Source of the DNA: JBBQBM01 sp038317375
Lineage (GTDB): Bacteria > Patescibacteriota > Saccharimonadia > Saccharimonadales > JAGQMS01
NCBI GenBank assembly: GCA_038317375.1
Contig: JBBQBM010000021.1
Coordinates: 1 to 12,614 of the forward strand
Reading direction: 5' to 3'
DNA: 12,614 nt
In this document: positions 1-5,805 of the stretch, in pieces
How positions within the stretch are numbered: the stretch's first letter is position 1
Layout: the number at the start of each line of letters is the position of its first letter
Notes under the pieces: generated by a model
What the model was told of the DNA's origin: nothing
What the model saw: only the letters and a program-made list of their open reading frames with translations
Database searches by the model: none
Position numbers and translations under genes: made by a program

Positions 1-237
1 TGCGATGTAGCTTTTCGGATCCTCTTTTGCTAAATAGCTGAGGAGTTTTCGGCGCCTTCCGACCATTTGCAACAGCCCACGGCGAGCCATGAAGTCCTTT
101 TTATTAATCTTCAAATGCTCTGTAAGCTCTGCAATTCGCTCGGTCAAAACACTAGCCTGGACCTCTGGTGAACCAGTGTCCGTTTTGTGCCTTCCAGAAC
201 TTTCAATAATTCCTGTTTTCTTATCAGTTGATATCAT
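1..237 (-). CDS. rpsO: 30S ribosomal protein S15, C-terminus cut by window edge
   Basis: Primary 16S rRNA-binding protein of the small subunit, which binds the central domain (h20/h21/h22 junction). Reading the minus strand from the ATG at 237 gives 79 residues in frame up to base 1, starting MISTDKKTGIIESSGRHKTD and containing TDTGSPEVQ, LTERIAELTEHLKINKKDF and RRGLLQMVGRRRKLLSYL, the S15 signature. About ten C-terminal residues lie outside the window. The rRNA-contacting His of the EHL motif and the Asp of KKD are kept; the usual Ser three residues after that Asp is Ala. It follows truB, as in the common truB-rpsO arrangement, but has its own strong promoter in the end of truB. No clear Shine-Dalgarno site precedes the ATG. 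The start is chosen because it gives the family N-terminus. Identification is secure. Confidence 0.96.
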   Translation of the reverse strand, partial: MISTDKKTGIIESSGRHKTDTGSPEVQASVLTERIAELTEHLKINKKDFMARRGLLQMVGRRRKLLSYLAKEDPKSYIA

Positions 238-310
238 ATTTCGAAATAACTCTATCAGATGTGAAACTTTTTTTCAAGAGGTGATGTAAAAGTTATGACC
301 TTGTTTCCTA

Positions 311-340
311 ATTATAACACATGAATGCACATATTGTCAA
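311..340 (-). promoter_or_regulatory. Consensus sigma-70 promoter for rpsO inside the end of truB
   Basis: On the minus strand the sequence reads TTGACA (335-340), an 18-nt spacer, then TATAAT (311-316). Both hexamers match the consensus fully, and the -10 overlaps the truB stop codon (312-314). Transcription would start near 303-305, leaving an untranslated leader of about 65 nt before the rpsO ATG at 237. That is long enough for the translational self-control known for S15 in other bacteria, but I could not define a pseudoknot or rRNA-mimic fold. Confidence 0.8.
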
Positions 341-998
341 GTAACTTCTCCGTCGTTAACTTTTCTGGGGTGATCGCGCTACTTAAATCATAGCCCTCTA
401 TTTTGGTACGTCTCAGCTCACTTAAGTACGCTCCTACCCCTAGCGTTACGCCGATATCTACAGCTAAGCTCCGTATATAAGTACCGCTACTGACTGATGT
501 CTGTATTTTTATCTTTGGGTAGTCGTAGCTAATCAAATCCAGACTATGAATTGTTACATTTCTGGGTTCCATTACTGGTGCCTTGCCGGCTCGGGCCAGT
601 TTATATGCCCTCTGACCATCAACTTTTATGGCGCTGAAGATTGGTGGAGTTTGACTTAGTTGACCAATAAATGTGTTCAAAGTGCTTACGACTTCCTCGT
701 GAGTCGGTTGATGATCATTAACAGAGGTAATTTCCCCTTCTGGATCGCCAGTTGTACTAGTTTTGCCTAGGCACAAAGTTGCCTCGTAGGTCTTGTCGAG
801 CTTCAAAAACTGGTCAGATCTCTTAGTATATTTGCCAATTAGCAGAATTAACAGGCCGGTCGCAAAAGGGTCTAGGGTGCCAGAGTGACCAACCTTAATC
901 TTATGTCCAGCACTCTTAGACAAAAGACCTCTCGCCTTTGCAACAACGTCAAAGGAGGTCCAGCCTGCTGGCTTATTTATGAGAAGTAATCCATCCAT
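312..998 (-). CDS. truB: tRNA pseudouridine-55 synthase, short form
   Basis: Isomerises U55 of the tRNA T-loop to pseudouridine. From the chosen ATG the protein has 228 residues. It starts MDGLLLINKPAGWTSFDVV, the family N-terminus, then has HSGTLDPFATGLL with the catalytic Asp at about residue 43, KTYEATLCLG, and the late motif SSGTYIRSLAVDIG. It ends soon after the catalytic domain, so the C-terminal PUA-like region of the roughly 310-residue E. coli and Bacillus proteins is missing. An in-frame ATG at 1046 would add 16 residues (including a repeated PIYH) that the family lacks. Neither start has a good ribosome site; GGAG lies only 2 nt before the ATG at 998. It follows the DHH-like gene, echoing the nrnA-truB-rpsO order of many bacteria, and is probably co-transcribed with it. 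Confidence 0.93.
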   Translation of the reverse strand: MDGLLLINKPAGWTSFDVVAKARGLLSKSAGHKIKVGHSGTLDPFATGLLILLIGKYTKRSDQFLKLDKTYEATLCLGKTSTTGDPEGEITSVNDHQPTHEEVVSTLNTFIGQLSQTPPIFSAIKVDGQRAYKLARAGKAPVMEPRNVTIHSLDLISYDYPKIKIQTSVSSGTYIRSLAVDIGVTLGVGAYLSELRRTKIEGYDLSSAITPEKLTTEKLLDNMCIHVL

Positions 999-1063
999 CG
1001 CTCCATGGTAGATGGGGTTTGGTAAATGGTAAATAGGTTTGCCCATTTACTAGCTACTAGTCC

Positions 1064-2683
1064 CTAAGCCCCGGGAGTAGGCATCGTGACGTCGGTCGGA
1101 TCTTTTGATGCGGCTTCGGGCCCTGGAGGCATAATTATCGGTGGTGGAACTGTAGGCGGCGTTGGTTGGCTTGGGTTGATTGCATCAGCTGGGTTGCCAA
1201 GACTAGGGTCTAGATCCATTGGGTGGGCATTCAAAGCTTCGATTGGGGGTGTTATAGCCGGGCTGTAATCGACGGCGCTAACAGCGTCGACAATTGCCTT
1301 CCGAGCAAAATTTTGCTGATCTTCTGGCTGAGCAGCAGGAGATTGAGCGCTATTTTGAGAATGATCATGTGAAAGCAGTGGTGTGGGCGGCAATAGCCCT
1401 GCCCCCGCAGCACTTACTTCTTTCTCAGCGTCATCGCTTGCAGAGGCCGTGAATGTTCCACCGCTTTGGGGTGGCTCGCTAATGTAACCGCTTGCCTTCA
1501 GATTATCCTTCGAAGGATCAGACAGGGGTGATATTACCTTTTCGTGCGCACCCAATATATGTGAATTCCCATCCGACGCATCCACTGAGGATATTTCAGT
1601 GTTTTGACCTAGAGCTGCCGTGGGCGAAGCATCGTGTAAATACCCCGCCTTGTCGATACGGATTTGTTCTAGCGCGTCGTCGCCTAAATTGTCAGAGGCT
1701 CCTAGCTCAACGGCAGGAGCAGGTGCTGATAATTCTGTGGGTTCTTTTGTAGCTGGTTCTTCTGAATTGAGAGTTGGCTTATCCTCGACGGTATCTTGTG
1801 GTAATACCTCGGGGCTGGCATTAGGTGTCATTTCTTCACTAGTGTGAGGAACCGATATTCCACCGTCTTTCTGCGCATCGACCGCTACTGCTATTGGTGG
1901 ATTAGCAGCCATCGGCTTGGTGTTTAGCTGAGTAGCTATAAGTTGCTGGTTGGCCCCGGCCGCCATTAACTGAGCACTCATTGTCATTACCTTTGGGCTA
2001 GTTTTCTCGTTACTGAAGCGCTCGGTTTGGGCTACTATACCCGTCAAGAAAGCGGTCGCCATTTGGGTATCTAGCAATCCGCTTTGAAACGCTTCGCTGA
2101 TACTGACGAGCATTTCGCACAAGCTACTCGAAGCTGGTTCATGCCAGTTGATAGAACCGACTGCTGTCGGTACTGAGCCACAGGATACGCCAACAACGGT
2201 AGCATCGTGTAAAATCCGTCCATGCGCCGTTATGGCTTGGTCGAGATGTTCGCGATTATCGACTCCGAGCGCTACTACTGCATCGACATTAAAGTCACCC
2301 TGACTATACTGAAGGTCCGCCGAGCTCAATGATGTTCTATAAGGTGTTATAAAAATCTTTACGACATTATCTTCGATCTTATATCTTAGTTTGTCGGCCT
2401 TTGAGCGGTCTAAAGATATAATAAAGTCACGTAAAGAATCAGTGTTTTGCTCCAGGGTTTTTTCTGGCTGCAAGAACTCGATAGTCGATGGTACTTGCCC
2501 ACTAAACACCGCAGTCGTGTGTTTCTCGAGCTTATTAAGCATGAGAGTTAGGCCAATGCAGGCAGATAGTTGATCGACGCTAGGATTAGCACTAACAGTA
2601 ACTAGTACATTTGTAGCATTCTTTAATACATCTACTATCTGTTGTTTAGTATTCTGTGGTGCGACTGGAGGATTTTGATCCAT
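1064..2683 (-). CDS. NrnA-like DHH-family protein with degenerate active site and long disordered tail
   Basis: Residues about 15-253 follow the DHH domain of NrnA/RecJ-type phosphoesterases in order: an N-terminal strand and helix (VLVTVSANPSVDQLSACIGL where NrnA has the HxxPDxDxxGS loop), FLQP, VVALGVDNREHLD (motif II region), VVGVSCGSVPTAVGSINW where NrnA has the IDHH motif, ASSSLCEML, and LTGIVAQTERF where NrnA has GIVGDTGRF. Most metal-binding residues are therefore replaced: the His and Asp positions of motif I, all of DHH (now GVSCGS), and the motif IV Asp (now Gln or Ala). Only a motif II Asp may remain (D142). Hydrolysis of nanoRNA or pAp is not expected. Residues about 255-539 are rich in Pro, Ser, Ala and Glu, look disordered, and end in a proline-rich stretch (PTVPPPIIMPP). 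Its place before truB is where nrnA sits in many genomes. It is probably a binding or scaffold protein derived from NrnA. No ribosome site is visible before the ATG. Confidence 0.75.
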   Translation of the reverse strand: MDQNPPVAPQNTKQQIVDVLKNATNVLVTVSANPSVDQLSACIGLTLMLNKLEKHTTAVFSGQVPSTIEFLQPEKTLEQNTDSLRDFIISLDRSKADKLRYKIEDNVVKIFITPYRTSLSSADLQYSQGDFNVDAVVALGVDNREHLDQAITAHGRILHDATVVGVSCGSVPTAVGSINWHEPASSSLCEMLVSISEAFQSGLLDTQMATAFLTGIVAQTERFSNEKTSPKVMTMSAQLMAAGANQQLIATQLNTKPMAANPPIAVAVDAQKDGGISVPHTSEEMTPNASPEVLPQDTVEDKPTLNSEEPATKEPTELSAPAPAVELGASDNLGDDALEQIRIDKAGYLHDASPTAALGQNTEISSVDASDGNSHILGAHEKVISPLSDPSKDNLKASGYISEPPQSGGTFTASASDDAEKEVSAAGAGLLPPTPLLSHDHSQNSAQSPAAQPEDQQNFARKAIVDAVSAVDYSPAITPPIEALNAHPMDLDPSLGNPADAINPSQPTPPTVPPPIIMPPGPEAASKDPTDVTMPTPGA

Positions 2684-2691
2684 GATTTTTT

Positions 2692-2743
2692 ATTTTAAAG
2701 CTATTCATCTAGAACCATACCATAATAGTGCTTATGTTGTCTA
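2692..2743 (-). promoter_or_regulatory. Weak promoter candidates for the DHH-like gene
   Basis: Two candidates lie on the minus strand of the gap divergent from rpsT. TAAAAT (2692-2697) ends 8 nt before the ATG and would give a leaderless mRNA, but has no good -35. Alternatively, TAGACA (2738-2743), an 18-nt spacer and TATGGT (2714-2719) would give a leader of about 25 nt. Neither is strong; a promoter is expected here because the upstream gene is divergent. Confidence 0.3.
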
Positions 2744-2768
2744 GGTTTAGTTGGCCAATGGTTGAGCC

Positions 2769-2797
2769 TTTACAAACAGAGGTAAATGGGTTATATT
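2769..2797 (+). promoter_or_regulatory. Sigma-70-type promoter for rpsT
   Basis: TTTACA (2769-2774), a 17-nt spacer and TATATT (2792-2797) sit in the divergent gap before rpsT. Each hexamer matches five of six consensus positions and the spacing is ideal. Transcription would begin near 2804, giving a leader of about 40 nt that contains an AAGGA ribosome site. Confidence 0.6.
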
Positions 2798-2827
2798 TGG
2801 CAGGATTGAGTTTTACAAAATCTAAGT

Positions 2828-2832
2828 AAGGA
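2828..2832 (+). promoter_or_regulatory. Ribosome binding site of rpsT
   Basis: AAGGA lies 13 nt before the rpsT ATG. The spacer is longer than the usual 5-9 nt, but this is the only purine-rich site in the leader and it supports the ATG at 2846. Confidence 0.45.
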
Positions 2833-2845
2833 ATTTTTTACCAAA

Positions 2846-3232
2846 ATGCCAATTATCAAATCAGCTAAAAAGCGCGTGCGACAAACTAATAAGGCTAAGT
2901 TGAGAAATGATGTTTCTCGTAAGGCGTTGCGCCAAGCAATTAAGAAGCTGCAAGCAAGTCTTTCGAGTAAGAAAAATGGCTCACTAAGCCTTTCCGTCGC
3001 TCAAAGTAACATTGATCAAGCTGTTAAAAAAGGTCTGATGCATAAGAATAAGGCTGCCCGAAAGAAAAGCCAATTAGCTGCTGCCGCCAAAGCCGCCGGA
3101 GTCAAGTTAGAAAAAACTGCGCCAAAAGCAAAGCCAGCTATCAAAAAAACTACTGTCAAACCTCCCGCCACGAAAGTTATGGCGAAGAAGCCTACCTCAA
3201 GTCGTCCAAAAGCGCCAAAAGCAAAACGCTAG
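2846..3232 (+). CDS. rpsT: 30S ribosomal protein S20 with long basic C-terminal tail
   Basis: Small-subunit protein that binds 16S rRNA. The 128 residues begin MPIIKSAKKRVRQTNKAKLR and contain the diagnostic GLMHKNKAARKKSQLAAAAKAAG, both typical of S20. The family is usually 85-90 residues; here about 40 extra residues (roughly 89-128) form a Lys/Ala/Pro-rich tail such as APKAKPAIKKTTVKPP. The tail is likely disordered and could reach along rRNA. The last 41 bp overlap the end of convergent holA, so the tail shares DNA with the HolA C-terminus. It has its own promoter and ribosome site on the plus strand. rpsT beside holA is a common bacterial arrangement. Confidence 0.93.
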   Translation: MPIIKSAKKRVRQTNKAKLRNDVSRKALRQAIKKLQASLSSKKNGSLSLSVAQSNIDQAVKKGLMHKNKAARKKSQLAAAAKAAGVKLEKTAPKAKPAIKKTTVKPPATKVMAKKPTSSRPKAPKAKR

Positions 3233-4115
3233 CTACATTTTCAGCATTTAGGCCATCTCTTTTAATACTAAGTTCAGCTTGAAATATCCTTTCGACACTT
3301 GCCCTAATCTGAGTTAATGAAAGTGTCGAAGCTAATTTAAAGTTTTTTTGCACCACAAACGGGTGGAGTCTTGTTTTAGGTGCTATTTCTGATTCACTTC
3401 CACCGGCGGCGCGGATCAAGCTCAAAATATGCAATTGCCAACCGAGCATGCCGATAATCTCATTCGCATCGACTCTTTTTGTCAGAAGTTTTTCATAAAG
3501 CTCCATCGTCCGCTTAGTGTTTCCAGCGACTAAACTATCTAGCATCTCAAAAACCGTATTCTGTGGAAGGTCCTCAACTAGCAAGTCAACTTCTTCAAGT
3601 TCTATTCTTGATTTATAAAGCGACAGTTTATCTAATTCTTTGGCGAGCTGCTGTTGATCTATGCCGACCCTGTCCTGTAAAAGCTTGGCTGCTGACGCCG
3701 AGAGACTGGCGCCCCTCTCTTTGGCGTAAGTTTTCATCCAAGCTTCGGCTTCGTAGGGACGCAGTGATGCGAACTCGCGCATTTTAGTTTTACTTTGCAG
3801 GAACTTATAAAAAACCGTACGTTTATCGACAGTTGGCTCGACAATCAAGACATCAATAACCTCTGAATCTGTTAACCAGTCTGGAAGCTTTTCAGCAAGG
3901 ACTTTGTTGCGACTCGGCTCGTCGAGCACGACAAGTTTCTTAGTCACCAAAAAAGGCAAGTTGGTTAAAGCGTCATAGATGGATTGTGGTTCAATAGCTT
4001 GACAGTCGAATTGTTCGAGCGCCATCGAGGAATGTTCGGCCACAAATTCTGTGACCAACTTTTGTTTAGCCAATGCGAGTTCAAAACTGTTTTTTCCTAT
4101 GAGAGTAACAAGCAT
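3192..4115 (-). CDS. holA: DNA polymerase III delta subunit (clamp loader)
   Basis: Delta is the clamp-loader subunit that opens the sliding clamp ring. The 307-residue protein starts MLVTLIGKNSFELALAKQKL, matching the usual MxYLLxGxxxF opening. It then shows the delta pattern: SIYDALTNLPFLVTKKLVVLDEP in domain I, YEAEAWMKTYAKERGASLSASAAKLLQDRVGIDQQQLAKELDKL in the linker and domain II, DLPQNTVFEMLDSLVAGNTKRTMELYEKL, then a helical collar domain ending DGLNAENVASVLLLALLDDL. Length fits the family (about 320-345), slightly short. It starts 15 nt after the small Cys-rich gene and probably shares its transcript. Its end overlaps the convergent rpsT by 41 bp. No recognisable ribosome site precedes the ATG. 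Confidence 0.9.
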   Translation of the reverse strand: MLVTLIGKNSFELALAKQKLVTEFVAEHSSMALEQFDCQAIEPQSIYDALTNLPFLVTKKLVVLDEPSRNKVLAEKLPDWLTDSEVIDVLIVEPTVDKRTVFYKFLQSKTKMREFASLRPYEAEAWMKTYAKERGASLSASAAKLLQDRVGIDQQQLAKELDKLSLYKSRIELEEVDLLVEDLPQNTVFEMLDSLVAGNTKRTMELYEKLLTKRVDANEIIGMLGWQLHILSLIRAAGGSESEIAPKTRLHPFVVQKNFKLASTLSLTQIRASVERIFQAELSIKRDGLNAENVASVLLLALLDDLR

Positions 4116-4130
4116 TGTAATCTACCGAGC

Positions 4131-4433
4131 CTAAACCTTTAGAATATAATTTACACAAACCGAGCACCCTGCCGTAGCACAAAGTTGTTCATTAGACTTG
4201 AGACCCTGATCGGTTCGTTTAATAGCGTCAAATTCGTTTTTATCATAAATCACTTTGTTCACCGATGCGTATCCTCCACAGCTACCGCAACCACAGGCCT
4301 CGTATTTTTCCACCACACCATCTGTAATACGTGCTTTTAAATCTTTTCCAAAACGAGTAGTGAGTGTTCCTAGGAAACCAAGTGTAACTATAAATATGAC
4401 TACGGTGATTAACACACTTTTACGCTTTACCAT
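4131..4433 (-). CDS. Small membrane-anchored cysteine-rich protein, function unknown
   Basis: 100 residues, not assigned to a family. Residues 1-5 are basic (MVKRK) and residues 6-26 form one hydrophobic segment, consistent with an N-terminal anchor and an outside C-terminal domain. That domain has six cysteines in two groups: C47, C49 and C52 (ACGCGSCGG) and C85, C90 and C93 (CATAGCSVC), about 32 residues apart. The grouping suggests disulfides or a bound metal; which one cannot be told. There is no lipobox and no CXXCH haem motif. A TATAAT box ends 6 nt before the ATG, predicting a leaderless mRNA, and holA follows after 15 nt. The ORF is real by its promoter, the Cys pattern and its fit between mutM and holA. 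Confidence 0.7.
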   Translation of the reverse strand: MVKRKSVLITVVIFIVTLGFLGTLTTRFGKDLKARITDGVVEKYEACGCGSCGGYASVNKVIYDKNEFDAIKRTDQGLKSNEQLCATAGCSVCVNYILKV

Positions 4434-4439
4434 CGTATG

Positions 4440-4470
4440 ATTATACTCTTCCGCCTAACCCTTTTGACAA
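4440..4470 (-). promoter_or_regulatory. Promoter for the Cys-rich gene and holA, likely leaderless
   Basis: On the minus strand TTGTCA (4465-4470), a 19-nt spacer and TATAAT (4440-4445) sit inside or just after the 3' end of mutM. The perfect -10 ends exactly 6 nt before the ATG at 4433, so the transcript should start on or within a base or two of the start codon. Confidence 0.6.
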
Positions 4471-5480
4471 TTGGGACAGGTGTGGGTACCACGACCCGCA
4501 ACTCGAGTCTTGATTATTATACTTCCGCACCTCGGGCAGGGCTGGTTTTCGCGCCTAAAAACCCTTGCAAAACTCATATAACTGCCCTTCTTACCCTCGG
4601 CATTAACATAATTACGATCTGTCGAGCCACCCTTTTCTATCGCCAATTTTAAGACGTAGAGCAATTCTTCGTGCAGGGTTTCAAGTTTAGACTTTGAGAT
4701 ATCCGAGACTCTAAGTTTCGGGTGAATACTCGCCCCCCATAGACTTTCGTCGGCGTAGATATTACCTACACCTGCTAGAACGGTTTGATCTAAAAGTACG
4801 GCCTTGATATTGGAGTTTCTCCGACGCATTAATCTCTCGATAAACACTTTATTCGTAAAGTCCGAGTTGAGTGGTTCGGGACCGACTTTTTTAAAAAAAT
4901 CTAACTCCTCAATTTGTAGAGTTGGGATAAGTCGCATCCATCCAAACTTTCTCTGGTCGTTGAAGAAAAGCGCTGGATCGCGCTGGCAAGATTTTGGGCC
5001 GAGCCCATAGCTCTGCCAGCGCTTCTGGTCGCCTGCTTTGTCAGAACCTCCAGTGCTCGCAGCGACGTACTTTTGTACGTCTTGCTCCACGCTTCGGTTC
5101 TTTCGCGCACTCGACTCAGATCCAACACTTTTCTCGTTCCCCTCAAAATATATAACAACCCTGGTGGATTTGTCCGGTAATTGTCCAATCAGCGAGTTGG
5201 TAGGATGGCCAGCACCAAAATTTTCCTTACCACGAAACACCAATTGTCCAGTCATTTTAAGATGAATAACTAGCGAATACTTTGTATCGAGGTCGATGAT
5301 TAGCACTTTTGCTCTCCTGTGAACGCCAGTCACTTTTGAGCCAATCAGAAATCGTTCGACATCAGCTTTAGAGTTTGGAAAAGACTTAGGGTTATCAGAC
5401 GTTACAGACTTTACTTTTAGCCCTGGGATAAGTCTAATCAACCCCAATTTTACTGTCTCAACCTCCGGTAGCTCTGGCAT
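4455..5480 (-). CDS. mutM: Formamidopyrimidine-DNA glycosylase with an unusual insert
   Basis: Base-excision glycosylase/AP lyase that removes 8-oxoguanine and formamidopyrimidines. The ATG at 5480 gives MPELPEVETV, leaving the catalytic Pro at the N-terminus after Met removal, followed by the catalytic Glu (E3); a TTG one codon upstream is not the start. Also visible are HRRAK (K58), HLKMTGQL, HPTNSLIGQL, FFNDQRKFGW (about 172-181), the helix-two-turn-helix region LDQTVLAGVGNIYADESLW (230-248) and a C-terminal zinc finger with C315, C318, C335 and C338 plus the conserved Arg before it (R330). The protein is 341 residues against about 270-290 for the family. The excess is a low-conservation insert at about 117-168 that coincides with two DNA hairpins (4980-5022 and 5043-5101). 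All catalytic parts are intact, so it is probably active. Confidence 0.93.
   Translation of the reverse strand: MPELPEVETVKLGLIRLIPGLKVKSVTSDNPKSFPNSKADVERFLIGSKVTGVHRRAKVLIIDLDTKYSLVIHLKMTGQLVFRGKENFGAGHPTNSLIGQLPDKSTRVVIYFEGNEKSVGSESSARKNRSVEQDVQKYVAASTGGSDKAGDQKRWQSYGLGPKSCQRDPALFFNDQRKFGWMRLIPTLQIEELDFFKKVGPEPLNSDFTNKVFIERLMRRRNSNIKAVLLDQTVLAGVGNIYADESLWGASIHPKLRVSDISKSKLETLHEELLYVLKLAIEKGGSTDRNYVNAEGKKGSYMSFARVFRRENQPCPRCGSIIIKTRVAGRGTHTCPNCQKG
4980..5022. repeat. Hairpin 1 of the mutM insert
   Basis: The 9-bp arms GCGCTGGCA (4980-4988) and TGCCAGCGC (5014-5022) enclose a second perfect stem, TGGGC (4995-4999) with GCCCA (5003-5007) around CGA. The first arm can also be replaced by AAGCGCTGG (4968-4976), which pairs with CCAGCGCTT (5016-5024), so two alternative folds compete. 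Confidence 0.7.
5043..5101. repeat. Hairpin 2 of the mutM insert
   Basis: The core GACGTAC (5064-5070), loop TTTT and GTACGTC (5075-5081) form a perfect 7-bp stem. An outer 6-bp stem, AGAACC (5043-5048) with GGTTCT (5096-5101), closes it, with short paired patches such as GTG/CAC between. It lies entirely within mutM coding DNA. Confidence 0.7.
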
Positions 5481-5486
5481 CAAATA

Positions 5487-5492
5487 AGTATA
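5487..5492 (-). promoter_or_regulatory. -10 box for mutM, likely leaderless
   Basis: TATACT on the minus strand ends 6 nt before the mutM ATG (5480), placing the predicted transcription start at the start codon. No good -35 is found at 16-18 nt, so the box may depend on other contacts. No Shine-Dalgarno site is present. Confidence 0.4.
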
Positions 5493-5498
5493 CAGTTG

Positions 5499-5542
5499 GT
5501 AGTTGTTAGTTTGTAGTTATTAAACTGTCAACTAAAAACTAC
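5499..5542. repeat. Imperfect inverted repeat between mutM and the DciA-like gene
   Basis: The 20-nt arms 5499-5518 and 5523-5542 are reverse complements at 16 of 20 positions around the loop ATTA. The left arm is built of tandem TAGTT-type units (GTAGTTGTTAGTTTGTAGTT). It fills most of the divergent gap between the two start codons. It could be an operator, a small intergenic repeat or an mRNA hairpin; it lacks the GC-rich stem of a terminator. Confidence 0.65.
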
Positions 5543-5546
5543 TTAC

Positions 5547-5552
5547 TATAAA
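5547..5552 (+). promoter_or_regulatory. -10 box for the DciA-like gene
   Basis: TATAAA ends 10 nt before the ATG at 5563. A possible -35, CTGTCA (5525-5530), lies 16 nt upstream, inside the right arm of the inverted repeat. The leader would be only about 4 nt. The -35 is weak. Confidence 0.35.
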
Positions 5553-5562
5553 CTGAGCTTAT

Positions 5563-5805
5563 ATGGATTCTCTCAAAGATCTACTAATCAGCAAAAATCT
5601 CGACGAACCCGGCGAGGTGAGCGCTCTCAAGGAATATTTCCACTCGACTTTTAAGATCTCGCCAATTATTAAGATCGGCCAAAACGCGATTGTTGTTACA
5701 GTCCCGAATAGTAAGCTTGCTACTGAAATTCGTGGGCGGGTGTTAGAAATTGAGAGGCGCTGCCAACTTACTAAGCAACTCTTCGTTAAGGTGGGTTCTA
5801 TCTAG
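5563..5805 (+). CDS. Short DciA/DUF721-like protein
   Basis: 80 residues. The second half, SPIIKIGQNAIVVTVPNS followed by KLATEIRGRVLEIERRCQ and ending in a beta-strand (LFVKVGSI), follows the DUF721 fold pattern: a hydrophobic strand ending in a short loop, then an amphipathic helix with the (A)xELR-like motif (here ATEIR), then a closing strand. DciA proteins of this family act as loaders of the replicative helicase DnaB in bacteria lacking DnaC or DnaI. The usual N-terminal helices are present only in short form. The assignment rests on pattern rather than a decisive motif and is tentative; it could be another small KH-like nucleic-acid-binding protein. It diverges from mutM and overlaps the end of the convergent membrane-protein gene by 8 bp. 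Confidence 0.55.
   Translation: MDSLKDLLISKNLDEPGEVSALKEYFHSTFKISPIIKIGQNAIVVTVPNSKLATEIRGRVLEIERRCQLTKQLFVKVGSI

Larger units (their letters stand above)
4974..5124. repeat. Possible palindromic mobile element inserted in mutM
   Basis: This stretch encodes the extra MutM residues and matches nothing conserved in the family. It is bounded by TGGATC (4974-4979) and its reverse complement GATCCA (5119-5124) and contains two hairpins. It stays open in the mutM frame and also in a second minus-strand frame (4901-5188), as some coding-region palindromic elements do. No second copy is present in this window, so the repeat nature is inferred from structure alone. Confidence 0.45.

Noticed and set aside
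89..289. 66-residue plus-strand open frame at the window start
   Set aside because: It is antisense to rpsO, whose minus-strand translation is a clear S15.
238..311. Structured regulatory leader of rpsO
   Set aside because: Only a 4-bp GAAA/TTTC stem is visible; no S15 binding fold could be supported by eye.
999..1046. ATG at 1046 as the truB start
   Set aside because: It adds 16 residues not found in the family and has no ribosome site; it remains possible.
3210..3245. Possible terminator in the rpsT/holA overlap (AGCG ... CGCT)
   Set aside because: The stem is only 4 bp with a 12-nt loop and no following T run, so it is not a credible intrinsic terminator.
4901..5188. 95-residue minus-strand open frame inside mutM
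   Set aside because: It is an overlapping shadow frame across the mutM insert with no start context or recognisable domain; kept only as a note on the insert.
5481..5483. TTG one codon before mutM as its start
   Set aside because: The enzyme needs Pro directly after the initiator Met, and only the ATG at 5480 gives that.
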